Notes under the pieces: model-generated
Seen by the model: only the letters and a program-made list of their open reading frames with translations
What the model was told of the DNA's origin: nothing
The model's database searches: none
Position numbers and translations under genes: made by a program
Shown here: positions 17,579 through 27,036 of the stretch, piece after piece
How positions within the stretch are numbered: the first letter of the stretch is position 1
Layout: each line of letters begins with the position of its first letter
Source: Agarivorans albus
Lineage (GTDB): Bacteria > Pseudomonadota > Gammaproteobacteria > Enterobacterales > Celerinatantimonadaceae
Assembly (NCBI RefSeq): GCF_019670105.1
Contig: NZ_AP023032.1
Coordinates: 2,536,972 to 2,600,971 of the forward strand
Length of the DNA: 64,000 nt
Reading direction: 5' to 3'

Positions 17579-18017
17579 TATCTACCTAAAAGCCGTAGAG
17601 ATGATGCAGTTTCTGCTTATCCCTTTATTACTCACGTTTACTCGAATATGGGTAGCCATTGTATTTTTCCGCTCAGGTTATTTAAAACTTACCAGCTGGG
17701 ATTCAACGCTTTATCTGTTTGAACTTGAGTACCAAGTGCCAATTTTACCGTGGGAGCTAGCAGCCTATCTAGGAACTGCAGCCGAGCTAATTTTGCCGGT
17801 ATTTCTGGTACTTGGCTTGTTTACCCGTATTTTTGCTTTGAAATTGTTCTTCTTTAATATCATCGCTGTCGTGTCATACCCAGTGCTTTGGCCCGGTGGT
17901 TTTTACGACCACCAGCTATGGGGCTTAATGATACTAATTAATGTTATTTGGGGAGCGGGCCCATTTTCTGCCGATTACCTGTTAAACAAAAAAATGGCAC
18001 AAAAAAAAGCGGCTTAA
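17562..18017 (+). CDS. DoxX-family membrane protein of the bufferin operon
   Basis: 151 residues with four hydrophobic spans (about 15-35, 62-85, 88-110, 117-135) and the DoxX hallmarks FRSGYLKL and LGLFTRIFAL. It overlaps the 3' end of bufC by 17 nt with AGGAG upstream, so it is translationally coupled. DoxX-like proteins (BufD) are a regular fourth member of bufferin operons. A redox or quinone-linked role is assumed but not shown. Confidence 0.85.
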   Translation: MMPLYNIYLKAVEMMQFLLIPLLLTFTRIWVAIVFFRSGYLKLTSWDSTLYLFELEYQVPILPWELAAYLGTAAELILPVFLVLGLFTRIFALKLFFFNIIAVVSYPVLWPGGFYDHQLWGLMILINVIWGAGPFSADYLLNKKMAQKKAA

Positions 18018-18025
18018 GCCGCTTT
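18006..18025. terminator. Shared terminator between bufferin operon and fumarase gene
   Basis: AAAGCGGCTTAAGCCGCTTT palindrome covering the doxX stop codon. On the minus strand it is followed by eight Ts, so it best terminates fumarase transcription. On the plus strand the run is weaker (TTTCATT). Confidence 0.7.
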
Positions 18026-18099
18026 CATTAGGGTTTGTTGATCTTCCGAGCTGATTATTGCGGTGATAAATCAACAGACCCTAAGCAAAACTAAATATA

Positions 18100-19626
18100 T
18101 TACTTGCTTAGTTTTGCATCTAGTTCTTCAATTTTAGCCTTCCAAATTGCTGGTCCCTGCTGGTGAGCAGAGTTACCGTCGGCATCAACTGCTACAGTAA
18201 CTGGCATATCTTCTACTTCAAACTCATAGATGGCTTCCATGCCTAAATCTTCGAAAGCCACTACCTTGGCATTCTTAATCGCTTTAGATACTAAGTAAGC
18301 AGCACCGCCTACCGCCATTAAATAAACCGACTGATGTTTAGCAATAGAATCCACCGTTGCAGGGCCACGTTCCGCTTTACCAATCATGCCCATTAAACCC
18401 GTTTCTTCGAGCATCATGTCTGTGAATTTGTCCATACGGGTAGACGTTGTAGGACCCGCTGGACCAACTGCTTCGTCTCGTACTGCATCTACCGGACCTA
18501 CGTAGTAAATAAATCGACCATTAAAATCTACGCCATTAGGGAATGGTTTACCCTGCTCTAGGTATTCTTTAATGCGCTTATGGGCAGCATCGCGACCAGT
18601 AAGAATTTTACCGTTAAGCAATACAGTTTCACCCATTTTCCAGGTGGCTACTTCTTCTTTCGTCACTTTATTTACATCTACCCGGCGAACATTATCACCG
18701 ACATCCCAAGTGATCTCTGGCCAGTCTTCAAGCTTAGGTGGCGTTAATACCGCTGGGCCGCTGCCATCTAAATGAAAATGCGCATGACGTGTTGCTGCAC
18801 AATTGGGGATCATTACAACCGGTTTAGAAGCCGCGTGAGTTGGGCAAGATTTTACTTTTACATCAAGCACCGTCGTTAAACCGCCAAGGCCCTGAGCACC
18901 TATACCCAGTTTGTTAATGCCGTCCATCAACTCTAAACGTAGTTCTTCGTCGGCATTTTCTGCGCCTTTAGCGATGAGGTCTTGAATATCAACCGGATCC
19001 ATTAGCGATTCTTTAGCCATTACTGCTGCTTTTTCTGCAGTGCCGCCAATACCAATGCCTACCATGCCCGGTGGACACCAACCAGCACCCATTGTTGGTA
19101 AGGTTTTTAGAACCCACTCTGCAACAGAATCAGATGGATTTAGCATTACCATCTTAGATTTGTTTTCACTGCCGCCACCTTTGGCCGCGACCATAATCTC
19201 AACTTTGTCACCTGCTACTAAGTCTATGTGGACTACCGCGGGAGTATTGTCTTTAGTGTTTTTACGTGCGCCGTTAGGGTCAGCAACAATAGAAGCACGT
19301 AAAGGGTTATCTGGGTTGGTATAAGCTCTACGAACCCCTTCATCAACCATTTCTTGAACTGTGAGATCACTGTCCCATTGAACATTCATCCCTACTTTTA
19401 CAAACGCAGTGATAATGCCGGTATCCTGACAGATAGGACGCAAACCTTGAGCACACATGCGTGAGTTAATTAAGATTTGGGCGATGGCATCTTTGGCAGC
19501 AATACTCTGTTCTTTTTCGTACGCTTCCGCCATTGCGGTGACAAAATCGAGGGGATGGTAGTAAGAAATGAATTGCAGCGATTCTGCGACACTGTCAATA
19601 AAGTCCTGTTTACGGATGATGGTCAT
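18100..19626 (-). CDS. Class I (4Fe-4S) fumarate hydratase
   Basis: 508 residues, the single-chain class I fumarase length (FumA/FumB type, slightly shorter). The N-terminal alpha part contains LRPICQDTGI with a cluster cysteine, and NTPAVVHIDLVAGDKVEIMVAAKGGGSENK. The C-terminal beta part has AGPTTSTRMDKF. It interconverts fumarate and malate in the TCA cycle and is oxygen-sensitive through its Fe-S cluster. Monocistronic and convergent with the bufferin operon. Symbol not assigned because fumA and fumB cannot be told apart here. Confidence 0.93.
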   Translation of the reverse strand: MTIIRKQDFIDSVAESLQFISYYHPLDFVTAMAEAYEKEQSIAAKDAIAQILINSRMCAQGLRPICQDTGIITAFVKVGMNVQWDSDLTVQEMVDEGVRRAYTNPDNPLRASIVADPNGARKNTKDNTPAVVHIDLVAGDKVEIMVAAKGGGSENKSKMVMLNPSDSVAEWVLKTLPTMGAGWCPPGMVGIGIGGTAEKAAVMAKESLMDPVDIQDLIAKGAENADEELRLELMDGINKLGIGAQGLGGLTTVLDVKVKSCPTHAASKPVVMIPNCAATRHAHFHLDGSGPAVLTPPKLEDWPEITWDVGDNVRRVDVNKVTKEEVATWKMGETVLLNGKILTGRDAAHKRIKEYLEQGKPFPNGVDFNGRFIYYVGPVDAVRDEAVGPAGPTTSTRMDKFTDMMLEETGLMGMIGKAERGPATVDSIAKHQSVYLMAVGGAAYLVSKAIKNAKVVAFEDLGMEAIYEFEVEDMPVTVAVDADGNSAHQQGPAIWKAKIEELDAKLSK

Positions 19627-19832
19627 AAAGTCTCCACGTTTCCTTATTATTGCCTTTTATTATCAACAGCTTTTATCGAGGCTGTTGCTACGGCTGTTAG
19701 GGTTGTTGTCGTTATCCTTCAGCGCCTATGATACCCTTGCGTCACAAAGCCTGCTATAACCTAAAGCTAAGTTTTTACAATTTATCTACATCTTCAATTC
19801 CGAATAGTGAATGGTCACGCAAAACTACCTAT

Positions 19833-21203
19833 ATGATTGTTAGTAAATCTTTTTCTATTTCTCCAGTACAACTCTTCGAGCAACTAGCACAGCAAGACTG
19901 GTGTTGTTTTTTACAATCGGCTGCCGACTCTCACGAGAATAACCAGTTTGATATTTTAGTCGCCGATCCTATCGCCACTATTTCCTATAGCGATGGCACA
20001 TCCAAAGTTAGGGTTGGCGAGCAGCACTACCAAAGCGAACAAGCACCCTTTGAGTTACTTGAGTCTTTGCGCAAGCAACTGTTCCCCGAAGAGCAAGCCA
20101 GCACTCCAGTATTTCCCTTTGAAGGTGGTGCCTTAGGCTTGTGGTCCTATGATTTAGGAAGAAGCTTAGAAGTTTTACCAGAGCGCTTAGCCAAAGATTT
20201 AAGCACTCCAGATATGGCAGTAGGCTTTTATGATTGGGCGCTTATTTTTGATCATCACACAAAAAGCACAACACTAATTCAATGGCATGAGATTGGCGAC
20301 GAAGAAACTGCCCTTGAACGTTTAAAGCAGCGTGAACTTTGGCTAAGCATTCAAACAAGCCAAGAGTTACCTAAGTTTGAACTAACCAGCGCCTGGCAAA
20401 GTAATATGAACCAAGCGGCCTACCATGACAAATTTGAACAAGTACAAGAGTATTTGTTGAGTGGTGATTGCTACCAAATCAACCTGGCGCAGCGTTTTAG
20501 TGCAAGCTACCAAGGAACAGAAGCCGAAGCTTACCAGCGCCTTATTGCAGCCAACCAAGCGCCTTTCTCCGCATTTATGCGTTTACCCAGCAGTTGTATT
20601 CTTAGCGTTTCTCCAGAGCGCTTTATTAGCTTAAAAAATGGTGAAATAGAAACTAAACCAATTAAAGGTACTCGCCCAAGAAGTACGAATAAGCAGCATG
20701 ATCAACAGCTGGCCGACGAGTTACTTAGTGCCGAGAAAGATCAAGCCGAAAATCTCATGATTGTTGATTTGCTGCGTAACGATATTGGCCGAGTCGCGAG
20801 CCCTGGCTCAGTAGAAGTCCCCAAACTATTTGCCATCGAATCTTTCCCCGCGGTGCATCACTTGGTGAGCACAATCCGCGCAACACTTGCTCCGAACTAC
20901 TCTGCAGAACAGTTATTAGCAGCTTGTTTTCCTGGAGGTTCGATAACCGGAGCTCCTAAAATTCGAGCGATGCAAATTATTGAGGAGCTTGAAGAGAGCC
21001 GCCGCAGCGCTTATTGTGGTGCTATTGGTTATATATCAAGTAGTGGTGATATGGATACCAATATCACCATTCGCACCTTAGTGTGCGAAAATCAAAAAAT
21101 ATACAGTTGGGCTGGTGGCGGTGTTGTCACAGATTCCAAAGTTGACGCCGAATATCAAGAAACCTTCGATAAATTAAGTCGAATTCTTCCTGTGCTCGAA
21201 TAA
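19833..21203 (+). CDS. pabB: Aminodeoxychorismate synthase component I
   Basis: 456 residues (E. coli 453). The chorismate-binding core has DCYQINLAQRF, IKGTRPRS, ENLMIVDLLRNDIGR and FPGGSITGAPKIRAMQIIEELE. The frame is open from 19728, but the ATG at 19833 gives the normal N-terminus, with FDILVADPIATI at the expected distance. The Shine-Dalgarno is weak. With glutamine amidotransferase PabA it makes 4-amino-4-deoxychorismate for folate. A Nudix gene follows 19 nt later, the same pabB-yeaB(nudL) order as in E. coli. Confidence 0.93.
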   Translation: MIVSKSFSISPVQLFEQLAQQDWCCFLQSAADSHENNQFDILVADPIATISYSDGTSKVRVGEQHYQSEQAPFELLESLRKQLFPEEQASTPVFPFEGGALGLWSYDLGRSLEVLPERLAKDLSTPDMAVGFYDWALIFDHHTKSTTLIQWHEIGDEETALERLKQRELWLSIQTSQELPKFELTSAWQSNMNQAAYHDKFEQVQEYLLSGDCYQINLAQRFSASYQGTEAEAYQRLIAANQAPFSAFMRLPSSCILSVSPERFISLKNGEIETKPIKGTRPRSTNKQHDQQLADELLSAEKDQAENLMIVDLLRNDIGRVASPGSVEVPKLFAIESFPAVHHLVSTIRATLAPNYSAEQLLAACFPGGSITGAPKIRAMQIIEELEESRRSAYCGAIGYISSSGDMDTNITIRTLVCENQKIYSWAGGGVVTDSKVDAEYQETFDKLSRILPVLE

Positions 21204-21222
21204 CCTAAGTTGGAGAAAACCG

Positions 21223-21795
21223 TTGTCCCAAAAAGAAACCACACATTTTTTACAACGCTTTCTCCTGCAACTCGCTAAACAAGATTCGCCTCGCAGCGCT
21301 AAACATGCCGCTGCAGTGCTGTTACCAATTATTGTTCAACCAGGGCAAGCAGAACAAATAGTGCTCACTCAACGCAGCGCTCATCTGCGCCACCACCCAT
21401 CACAAATTAGTTTACCCGGCGGCAAACACGATCCCGAAGATATTAACCTTAGCCACACCGCGCTTAGGGAAACCTACGAAGAAATTGGCGTTCATCCCAC
21501 CGCATTTACTATTCATGGCCAATTACCAAAACAAACCACAGTAAGTAATTTTTCGGTACGCCCTTTTATAGCCACCACCAACCAAGCGTTGTCGTTTAAA
21601 CTTAACTACGATGAAGTGGCTCAGGTTATGGTATTGCCGCTACAGCCCTTTTTACGACTAGATAATTACCACGGCTATTCCTTCAAACGCAGAGGAAAGC
21701 TCGAAAAAGTGTACTTTATAGAAGTAGAAAAACATGTGATATGGGGAGCCACCGCTAAAATATTGCGTGATTTCGCTTCTCATTGTTGCAGATAA
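21223..21795 (+). CDS. nudL: Nudix hydrolase, CoA pyrophosphatase type (NudL)
   Basis: 190 residues (E. coli NudL 192). The Nudix box runs GGKHDPEDINL...ALRETYEEIG. The upstream LRHHPSQISLPGG is the UPF0035/CoA-binding signature of the CoA pyrophosphatase subfamily. The start is TTG at 21223 with GGAG 7 nt upstream; no better ATG exists. It hydrolyses CoA to phosphopantetheine and 3',5'-ADP. Cotranscribed with pabB. Confidence 0.9.
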   Translation: MSQKETTHFLQRFLLQLAKQDSPRSAKHAAAVLLPIIVQPGQAEQIVLTQRSAHLRHHPSQISLPGGKHDPEDINLSHTALRETYEEIGVHPTAFTIHGQLPKQTTVSNFSVRPFIATTNQALSFKLNYDEVAQVMVLPLQPFLRLDNYHGYSFKRRGKLEKVYFIEVEKHVIWGATAKILRDFASHCCR

Positions 21796-21861
21796 CTAAA
21801 TATACTTATAATCTCAGAATTAACAACTTAGTGGCTTAAGCAGCTTTAGCTAGGATTAAAC

Positions 21862-23220
21862 ATGGTAAGTATATTTGACCTATTCTCAATAGGTATTGGG
21901 CCTTCCAGCTCTCACACAGTTGGGCCAATGAAAGCAGCTAAGCTGTTTGCAGAGCGTTTAGACAGCAACGCTGAGCTAAATCGAGTTGATCACATTAAAG
22001 TAGAACTGTTTGGTTCATTAGGTGCAACAGGCAAAGGCCATGGCACAGGCAAGGCCGTTATTTTGGGCTTGTTGGGTGAGTCGCCCGAGTTAGTGGATGT
22101 TGATACCGTTGATCAGATGCTGCTAAAAGTTGAGCAAACCGAAGAGTTGTCGCTGTTAGCTAAGAAGACCATTAACTTCGCTAAAACAGGTGCCATTGTA
22201 TTTCATCGTCGTAAGCAGCTACCAGCCCACAGCAATGCCTTAAGTTTTCATGCCTACCTAGACAATGGCAAAAGCATCTCGGCCACCTATTACTCTATAG
22301 GCGGCGGTTACATTGTCGAAGAAGGCCAAGAAAACGATACGTCGAGTCACAATTACCCCTATCCCTTCGAGAACGCCGAGAGCTTATTACAACGCTGCAA
22401 AGAGAGCGGCAAAAGCATTGCGGCCGTGGTCTCGGCTAATGAGCAAGTTCACTGTTCCACCCGAACCATTAGCCAATACACCCAACAAATTTGGCTTACA
22501 ATGCAAGCATGTGTAAAACGCGGCATTAGTGAAGAAGGCATATTACCGGGCGGCTTAAAACTGGCTAGACGGGCACCAACTTTAAATCGGCAGTTAGCTT
22601 CGCAGCGCAACTTAAGCTCAGATCCTTTAAATGTGATGGATTGGGTAAACCTGTATGCATTAGCTGTTAGTGAAGAAAATGCTGGCGGCGGCCGCGTAGT
22701 TACTGCACCAACCAACGGCGCCGCGGGTATTATCCCTGCGGTATTGCACTACTACCACAATCACGTTCAAGAGCTTGATCAAGATTCAATCAATCAGTTT
22801 TTTCTAACCGCTACTGCCATTGGGTCTTTATACAAAACCAACGCGTCTATATCTGGTGCTGAGGTTGGCTGCCAAGGCGAAGTGGGCGTAGCCTGCTCGA
22901 TGGCTGCAGCAGGCTTGGTGGCAATATTTGGTGGTAACCCCGAACAAATTGAAAACGCCGCCGAAATTGGCATCGAGCACAACCTTGGCTTAACCTGCGA
23001 TCCCATCGGCGGTTTGGTGCAAGTTCCTTGCATTGAGCGTAATGCCATGGGCGCGCTTAAAGCGATAAATGCCGCACGATTGGCATTAAGAGGCAGTGGT
23101 GAGCACAAAGTTTCTTTAGATAAAGCCATCAAAACCATGTGGGAAACTGGCTGCGATATGAAGAGCAAATATAAAGAAACTGCTCGTGGTGGCTTAGCAG
23201 TAAACATTATCGAATGTTAA
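21862..23220 (+). CDS. sdaA: L-serine dehydratase (4Fe-4S, monofunctional)
   Basis: 452 residues, single-chain SdaA type. The N-terminus FSIGIGPSSSHTVGPMKAA is diagnostic of the beta domain. The alpha domain has the Fe-S cysteines in GCQGEVGVACSMAAAGL and LTCDPIGGLVQVPCIERN, plus AGGGRVVTAPTNGAAGIIP. It deaminates serine to pyruvate in the cytoplasm. Followed by a MITE-like repeat rather than a gene on the same strand. Confidence 0.95.
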   Translation: MVSIFDLFSIGIGPSSSHTVGPMKAAKLFAERLDSNAELNRVDHIKVELFGSLGATGKGHGTGKAVILGLLGESPELVDVDTVDQMLLKVEQTEELSLLAKKTINFAKTGAIVFHRRKQLPAHSNALSFHAYLDNGKSISATYYSIGGGYIVEEGQENDTSSHNYPYPFENAESLLQRCKESGKSIAAVVSANEQVHCSTRTISQYTQQIWLTMQACVKRGISEEGILPGGLKLARRAPTLNRQLASQRNLSSDPLNVMDWVNLYALAVSEENAGGGRVVTAPTNGAAGIIPAVLHYYHNHVQELDQDSINQFFLTATAIGSLYKTNASISGAEVGCQGEVGVACSMAAAGLVAIFGGNPEQIENAAEIGIEHNLGLTCDPIGGLVQVPCIERNAMGALKAINAARLALRGSGEHKVSLDKAIKTMWETGCDMKSKYKETARGGLAVNIIEC

Positions 23221-23249
23221 TACACAGCTAAGTGTAAATATGCTGTTAT

Positions 23250-23516
23250 TAGGGGCTGTTTATCTTTCGCGGTTAAATTTTGTTCGCGATAAAATCGCTT
23301 TAGGCGCGGCAAAGAGTGTGTAGCCTAGCATTCTAGGTAAACACACCTAAAGAAAGCATAAAGCGATTTTAGCCGAACCCTTTGGGCAGCCTCTGTGGCT
23401 TATGTCTACTGCGTTATCAGCTTCTCATGTAGGCTCGCTACACATCAAAGCTTCTGCCTTGTATAAATCAGCCACAAACTGCTGCAAAAATCAGCTCGAA
23501 AGATATACAGCCCCTA
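23250..23516. repeat. MITE-like non-coding element
   Basis: A 267-bp element bounded by 20-bp imperfect terminal inverted repeats (23250-23269 TAGGGGCTGT...; 23497-23516 ...ACAGCCCCTA, one mismatch). An internal long inverted repeat AAAATCGCTTTA/TAAAGCGATTTT (23291-23302, 23359-23370) encloses a smaller CCTAG/CTAGG pair. It contains no coding frame. No clear target-site duplication is visible. This is the make-up of a miniature inverted-repeat element or structured palindromic repeat family; other copies elsewhere in the genome would be expected. Confidence 0.75.
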
Positions 23517-23639
23517 GATCTATCTCTTTGTTTTAGTAATAGTTAAGTGCAATCCACTTAAAATACCTATAACATTTAACCAACATTTACGGCCTGCACG
23601 ACGCAGGCCGCTTGCATTCTTACAAATGGATTTGAAACT

Positions 23640-25751
23640 ATGCTAAAACAGCTCCTGTCTGGGCTACTTTTGCTCGTCTTAAAAATCGTCTTACTGCCTT
23701 TTAAGCTAATTATTAAGGCCACCACCCGCTTGTTAAATTGGGTTTGGGGTTTAGTAAAAGCAATTTGGCAGGTTTGGCTAGCATTAGGACCACGTTGGTT
23801 ACGCTATTCTTTTCTCGGCATTGCCTTGATCACAGCCGGATATCTAGGGCTAAAAGCTTTCCTCAAACCCAACTTAACCATAGAGACGGTGAACCAAGTT
23901 CACTACCTCAACAAAGGTTGGACAGACGAGCAACGCGAGCGTTTTTACTTTACCCCACAAGGTACCGAGCTATTAGGGCTAGAGTATGATTGGTTCATCA
24001 ACCTAGAGCTGCCGCTTTCCAAAGATTTATTAACCAGCCCCGACAATATGCGCGGCTGGGGCTTTATTGTAACCCCTGGCCAGCAGCCTACCACTTTAAA
24101 CCCTGGCAACCTTCCAGTAGGTTTAGGTCGGCACATTGACCCTAAATCCGGTAAAGAGCGCTTAGATCTTACCTGTGCCATGTGTCATACCGGTGAGCTT
24201 CACTACCAAGGTAACGCGCTGCGCATCGATGGTGGTCAGGCAGTGCAAAGCATTTCTAACGCCAAACGTGGCGAGTTTATTACTACCCTCGCCGCCTCTG
24301 TAGTCGCAACCCTCATTAATCCAAGTAAATGGAGCCGTTTTGCTGACCGCGTTGCAGGACAAGATCCTGCACAGCGTAAGCAACTACGCAAACAAATTTG
24401 GGGCTTCTTGGGTAATATTAAGCAATTTGTATCGGGCGCTGGTGCTCCTAAGCTCTACCCTGTTGAAGAAGGCCGCGGCCGAACAGACGCAGTAGGCCGA
24501 ATAGCTAATGTAGTATTTGGCTACGACCTCGACGAACCTGCTAACTACCGTGTCGCTAATGCACCGGTTAGCTATCCCTTCCTTTGGGATATCTGGCGTT
24601 TCGATTGGGTGCAATACACTGGTTTTACCAACCAAGCAATGGCACGGAATGTCGGTGAAAGCCTAGGCGTATTGGCGCCAATCAAACTAGTGAATGAAGA
24701 AGGTGAATTATTAACTAGCGAAGAGTTTGGTGAATCAGTCATTGATTTAGCTGGCATGCACTGCGTTGAAGGCACCTTACGCTCACTAGAGCCGCCGCGC
24801 TGGCCAGAAGCTATTCTAGGAAACATCGATACCCAGCTGGCCACCCAAGGTAAAGACTTATTCCTAGACCAATGTCAGGCTTGTCATGGACCGCATAAAG
24901 TCCAACCCTACCAATGGAAAGTAGCCAGCAAACCTGGCGAAAATCCAGACAAGCAAATAGATGTAAACTGGCAATGGGATATGGACGGAGACATTACTTT
25001 TGTTGGCCAACAAGCGGTCCGCGAAGATTGGCGCGAAGTAATTTGGGCAATGCCTTGGGTTAAAACCTCGGTGATTGGCACTGACCCTACCGCTGCAGAT
25101 AACTACATGGATCACCGCTACGATGGTAGCAAAATTATTCCAGGCTCGGCCCCGGTAAATGCTGGCGATGGCTTACAAATACTGCTTAATCGTTTAGTGC
25201 CAAAACTTTACCAAGACAATAACATCGATAAAGCCTTGATTGCTGACTACGATGGTTTAAATGTACCTTTTAGAATCGCCAATATGCGAGCCTATAAACC
25301 GCGCCCATTACATGGTGTGTGGGCTACCCCACCATTCTTACATAATGGTTCAGTGCCTACTTTGTACCACCTGTTATCGCCACTTCGTGAGCGACCAAAG
25401 CAATTTTATATTGGTAATCGTGAGTACAACCCAGACCATCTAGGTTTTATTACCGAACAACGCCCAGGTAGTTTTAAACACGATACCAGTATTAAGGGCA
25501 ACGGTAACCAAGGGCATCTATTCACTGATGTTGATATGCCGGGCCGAATCGGTCGTTTGCTTAGCATGCAGGAGCGTGCCGCTTTATTAGAATACTTGAA
25601 AGTAATGGGCAACCCAGAATTTAGCGACAAGCTTGGTGGAGACCCACTTGATTGGTCTAAATACACTCAAGCGCCACAGTTTGGCTCTGAACAGCAAGCT
25701 TGTTTAGACAGCTTTAACGCCGCGAAAAACAATCCAGCAAAGGTGCACTAA
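23640..25751 (+). CDS. Membrane-anchored di-heme cytochrome, RoxA/peroxidase-like
   Basis: 703 residues. The N-terminal hydrophobic region (about 1-75) has a likely membrane anchor at 55-72. There are two c-type heme sites: CAMCH (Cys179-His183) and CQACH (Cys412-His416). The spacing, the large size, and motifs such as PLHGVWATPPFLHNGSVPTLYHLL resemble the di-heme cytochrome c peroxidase/RoxA-like group. RoxA proper cleaves polyisoprene oxidatively, but activity cannot be assigned from sequence. The next gene, a catalase-fold protein, begins 1 nt after the stop, so the two surely act together in the periplasm. Confidence 0.85.
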   Translation: MLKQLLSGLLLLVLKIVLLPFKLIIKATTRLLNWVWGLVKAIWQVWLALGPRWLRYSFLGIALITAGYLGLKAFLKPNLTIETVNQVHYLNKGWTDEQRERFYFTPQGTELLGLEYDWFINLELPLSKDLLTSPDNMRGWGFIVTPGQQPTTLNPGNLPVGLGRHIDPKSGKERLDLTCAMCHTGELHYQGNALRIDGGQAVQSISNAKRGEFITTLAASVVATLINPSKWSRFADRVAGQDPAQRKQLRKQIWGFLGNIKQFVSGAGAPKLYPVEEGRGRTDAVGRIANVVFGYDLDEPANYRVANAPVSYPFLWDIWRFDWVQYTGFTNQAMARNVGESLGVLAPIKLVNEEGELLTSEEFGESVIDLAGMHCVEGTLRSLEPPRWPEAILGNIDTQLATQGKDLFLDQCQACHGPHKVQPYQWKVASKPGENPDKQIDVNWQWDMDGDITFVGQQAVREDWREVIWAMPWVKTSVIGTDPTAADNYMDHRYDGSKIIPGSAPVNAGDGLQILLNRLVPKLYQDNNIDKALIADYDGLNVPFRIANMRAYKPRPLHGVWATPPFLHNGSVPTLYHLLSPLRERPKQFYIGNREYNPDHLGFITEQRPGSFKHDTSIKGNGNQGHLFTDVDMPGRIGRLLSMQERAALLEYLKVMGNPEFSDKLGGDPLDWSKYTQAPQFGSEQQACLDSFNAAKNNPAKVH

Positions 25752-25752
25752 G

Positions 25753-26985
25753 ATGAAAAAACTATTTACTAAATCACCTTTAGCCCTTTGTTTGCTTGGT
25801 TTAAGCTTTAGTGCTGCTAATGCTAATGACTTATATAAAGAAATGGGCATCACCAAGCCCGAGCAAGAAGCCATTATGTCGGCGATTAACTCGGCGCGCG
25901 AAATATCTAAACGTGCAGAGCAATACAACGGTTTGCCTTACCGAAGGGACGCACATGCCAAAGCAACCGGTTGTGCTAGAGCTACTTTCTCGGTAAATCC
26001 AGACATTCCAGAGCGTTTTAAAGCTGGGCTGTTTGCGCAAGAAAATCAGCAATATAAAGCTTGGATCCGTTTCTCCAATGGCGACATGCTAGTACAAGCT
26101 GATAGTAAAGGCGACGCGCGAGGAATGGCGGTAAAAGTAATGAACGTACCAGGTAAAGCCATTGCCCCTGAGTTAGGCGAGAGTCATAACCAAGATTTCA
26201 TTATGACCAATACGCCGGCATTTTTTAACCGCAACATTTTTGATTACGCAGACGACATGACTTACTTGGCGAAGTTTCAACGCACCAAGTGGTTTATTAG
26301 CTTGTTTCCACCACGTTTGCACCCCAAACAGTTTTACCGGGCGATTCAAACCGTGTCATCGGTTATCAATACGCCACTTGAAGCACAGTATTTTTCTATG
26401 CTGCCCTACCGTTTAGGCAACAGCACCATTAAGTTTTCTACTAAACCTTGTGCCGGAATGACCTTCCCTAGCAAGGTAGATAAATCAGATCCTGATTATT
26501 TAAGCAATCAATTAGAAACTCAATTAGCAAACGGCGGAGCATGTTTTGAGTTTATGGTACAAGAAAAACTGCCGGGCTATTACATGCCGGTAGACGATGC
26601 TACCGCTATTTGGTCTGAGCAAGCCTCGCCATTCATTAGCATTGCAACTATTAACATTCCTCCGCAGCATTTATATAGCGAGCAGCAACAGCAATTTTGT
26701 GAAAATATATCGATGAATCCGTGGCGAGCAGTAGAAGGCTGGGAACCCTTAAGCAGCTTAAACAAAGCCCGACGTGTTGTTTATCAAGCGGTATCTAAAT
26801 ACCGTCATCAGCAAAACAAAGCAGCAACCCCAGAACCCAACTCATGGTGCTTAGCCAGCGAAGGAGAAGTTTGCGACCCAAACCAGGGTTTGGTTGTGAG
26901 CAAACCCACTTGGCCATTGCCCCGCTGTTTTGATGGTTACGCTAAACCCATTGATGGTGAAAGCTTAAACAGCAACTGTAAATAA
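25753..26985 (+). CDS. Periplasmic catalase-family heme protein
   Basis: 410 residues. A signal peptide ends about SAANA (residue 24). The catalase-fold signature is seen in RRDAHAKATGCARATF with the distal His68, FKAGLFAQENQQYKAWIRFSN, and KGDARGMAVKVMN. The usual proximal R-x-x-x-Y heme-tyrosine motif of true catalases is not obvious, so this belongs with the catalase-related (SrpA/allene-oxide-synthase-like) proteins rather than KatE. Six cysteines in the C-terminal half suggest disulfides. RBS AAGGTG lies within the end of the cytochrome gene. Possible role: handling organic or lipid peroxides with the di-heme partner. Confidence 0.8.
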   Translation: MKKLFTKSPLALCLLGLSFSAANANDLYKEMGITKPEQEAIMSAINSAREISKRAEQYNGLPYRRDAHAKATGCARATFSVNPDIPERFKAGLFAQENQQYKAWIRFSNGDMLVQADSKGDARGMAVKVMNVPGKAIAPELGESHNQDFIMTNTPAFFNRNIFDYADDMTYLAKFQRTKWFISLFPPRLHPKQFYRAIQTVSSVINTPLEAQYFSMLPYRLGNSTIKFSTKPCAGMTFPSKVDKSDPDYLSNQLETQLANGGACFEFMVQEKLPGYYMPVDDATAIWSEQASPFISIATINIPPQHLYSEQQQQFCENISMNPWRAVEGWEPLSSLNKARRVVYQAVSKYRHQQNKAATPEPNSWCLASEGEVCDPNQGLVVSKPTWPLPRCFDGYAKPIDGESLNSNCK

Positions 26986-26989
26986 AACA

Positions 26990-27016
26990 AAAACCACGCT
27001 AAGCGTGGTTTTTTAT
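26990..27016. terminator. Bidirectional terminator between catalase-like and DUF1835 genes
   Basis: AAACCACGC-TAA-GCGTGGTTT with T-run on the plus strand and a matching A-run on the left for the minus strand. It serves both converging units. Confidence 0.88.
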
Positions 27017-27036
27017 TGCCGCTCTTTACCTCGCTA

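Noticed and set aside
19728-19832. Longer N-terminus for pabB starting at 19728
   Set aside because: The extra 35 residues do not resemble PabB and the ATG at 19833 gives the usual family length.
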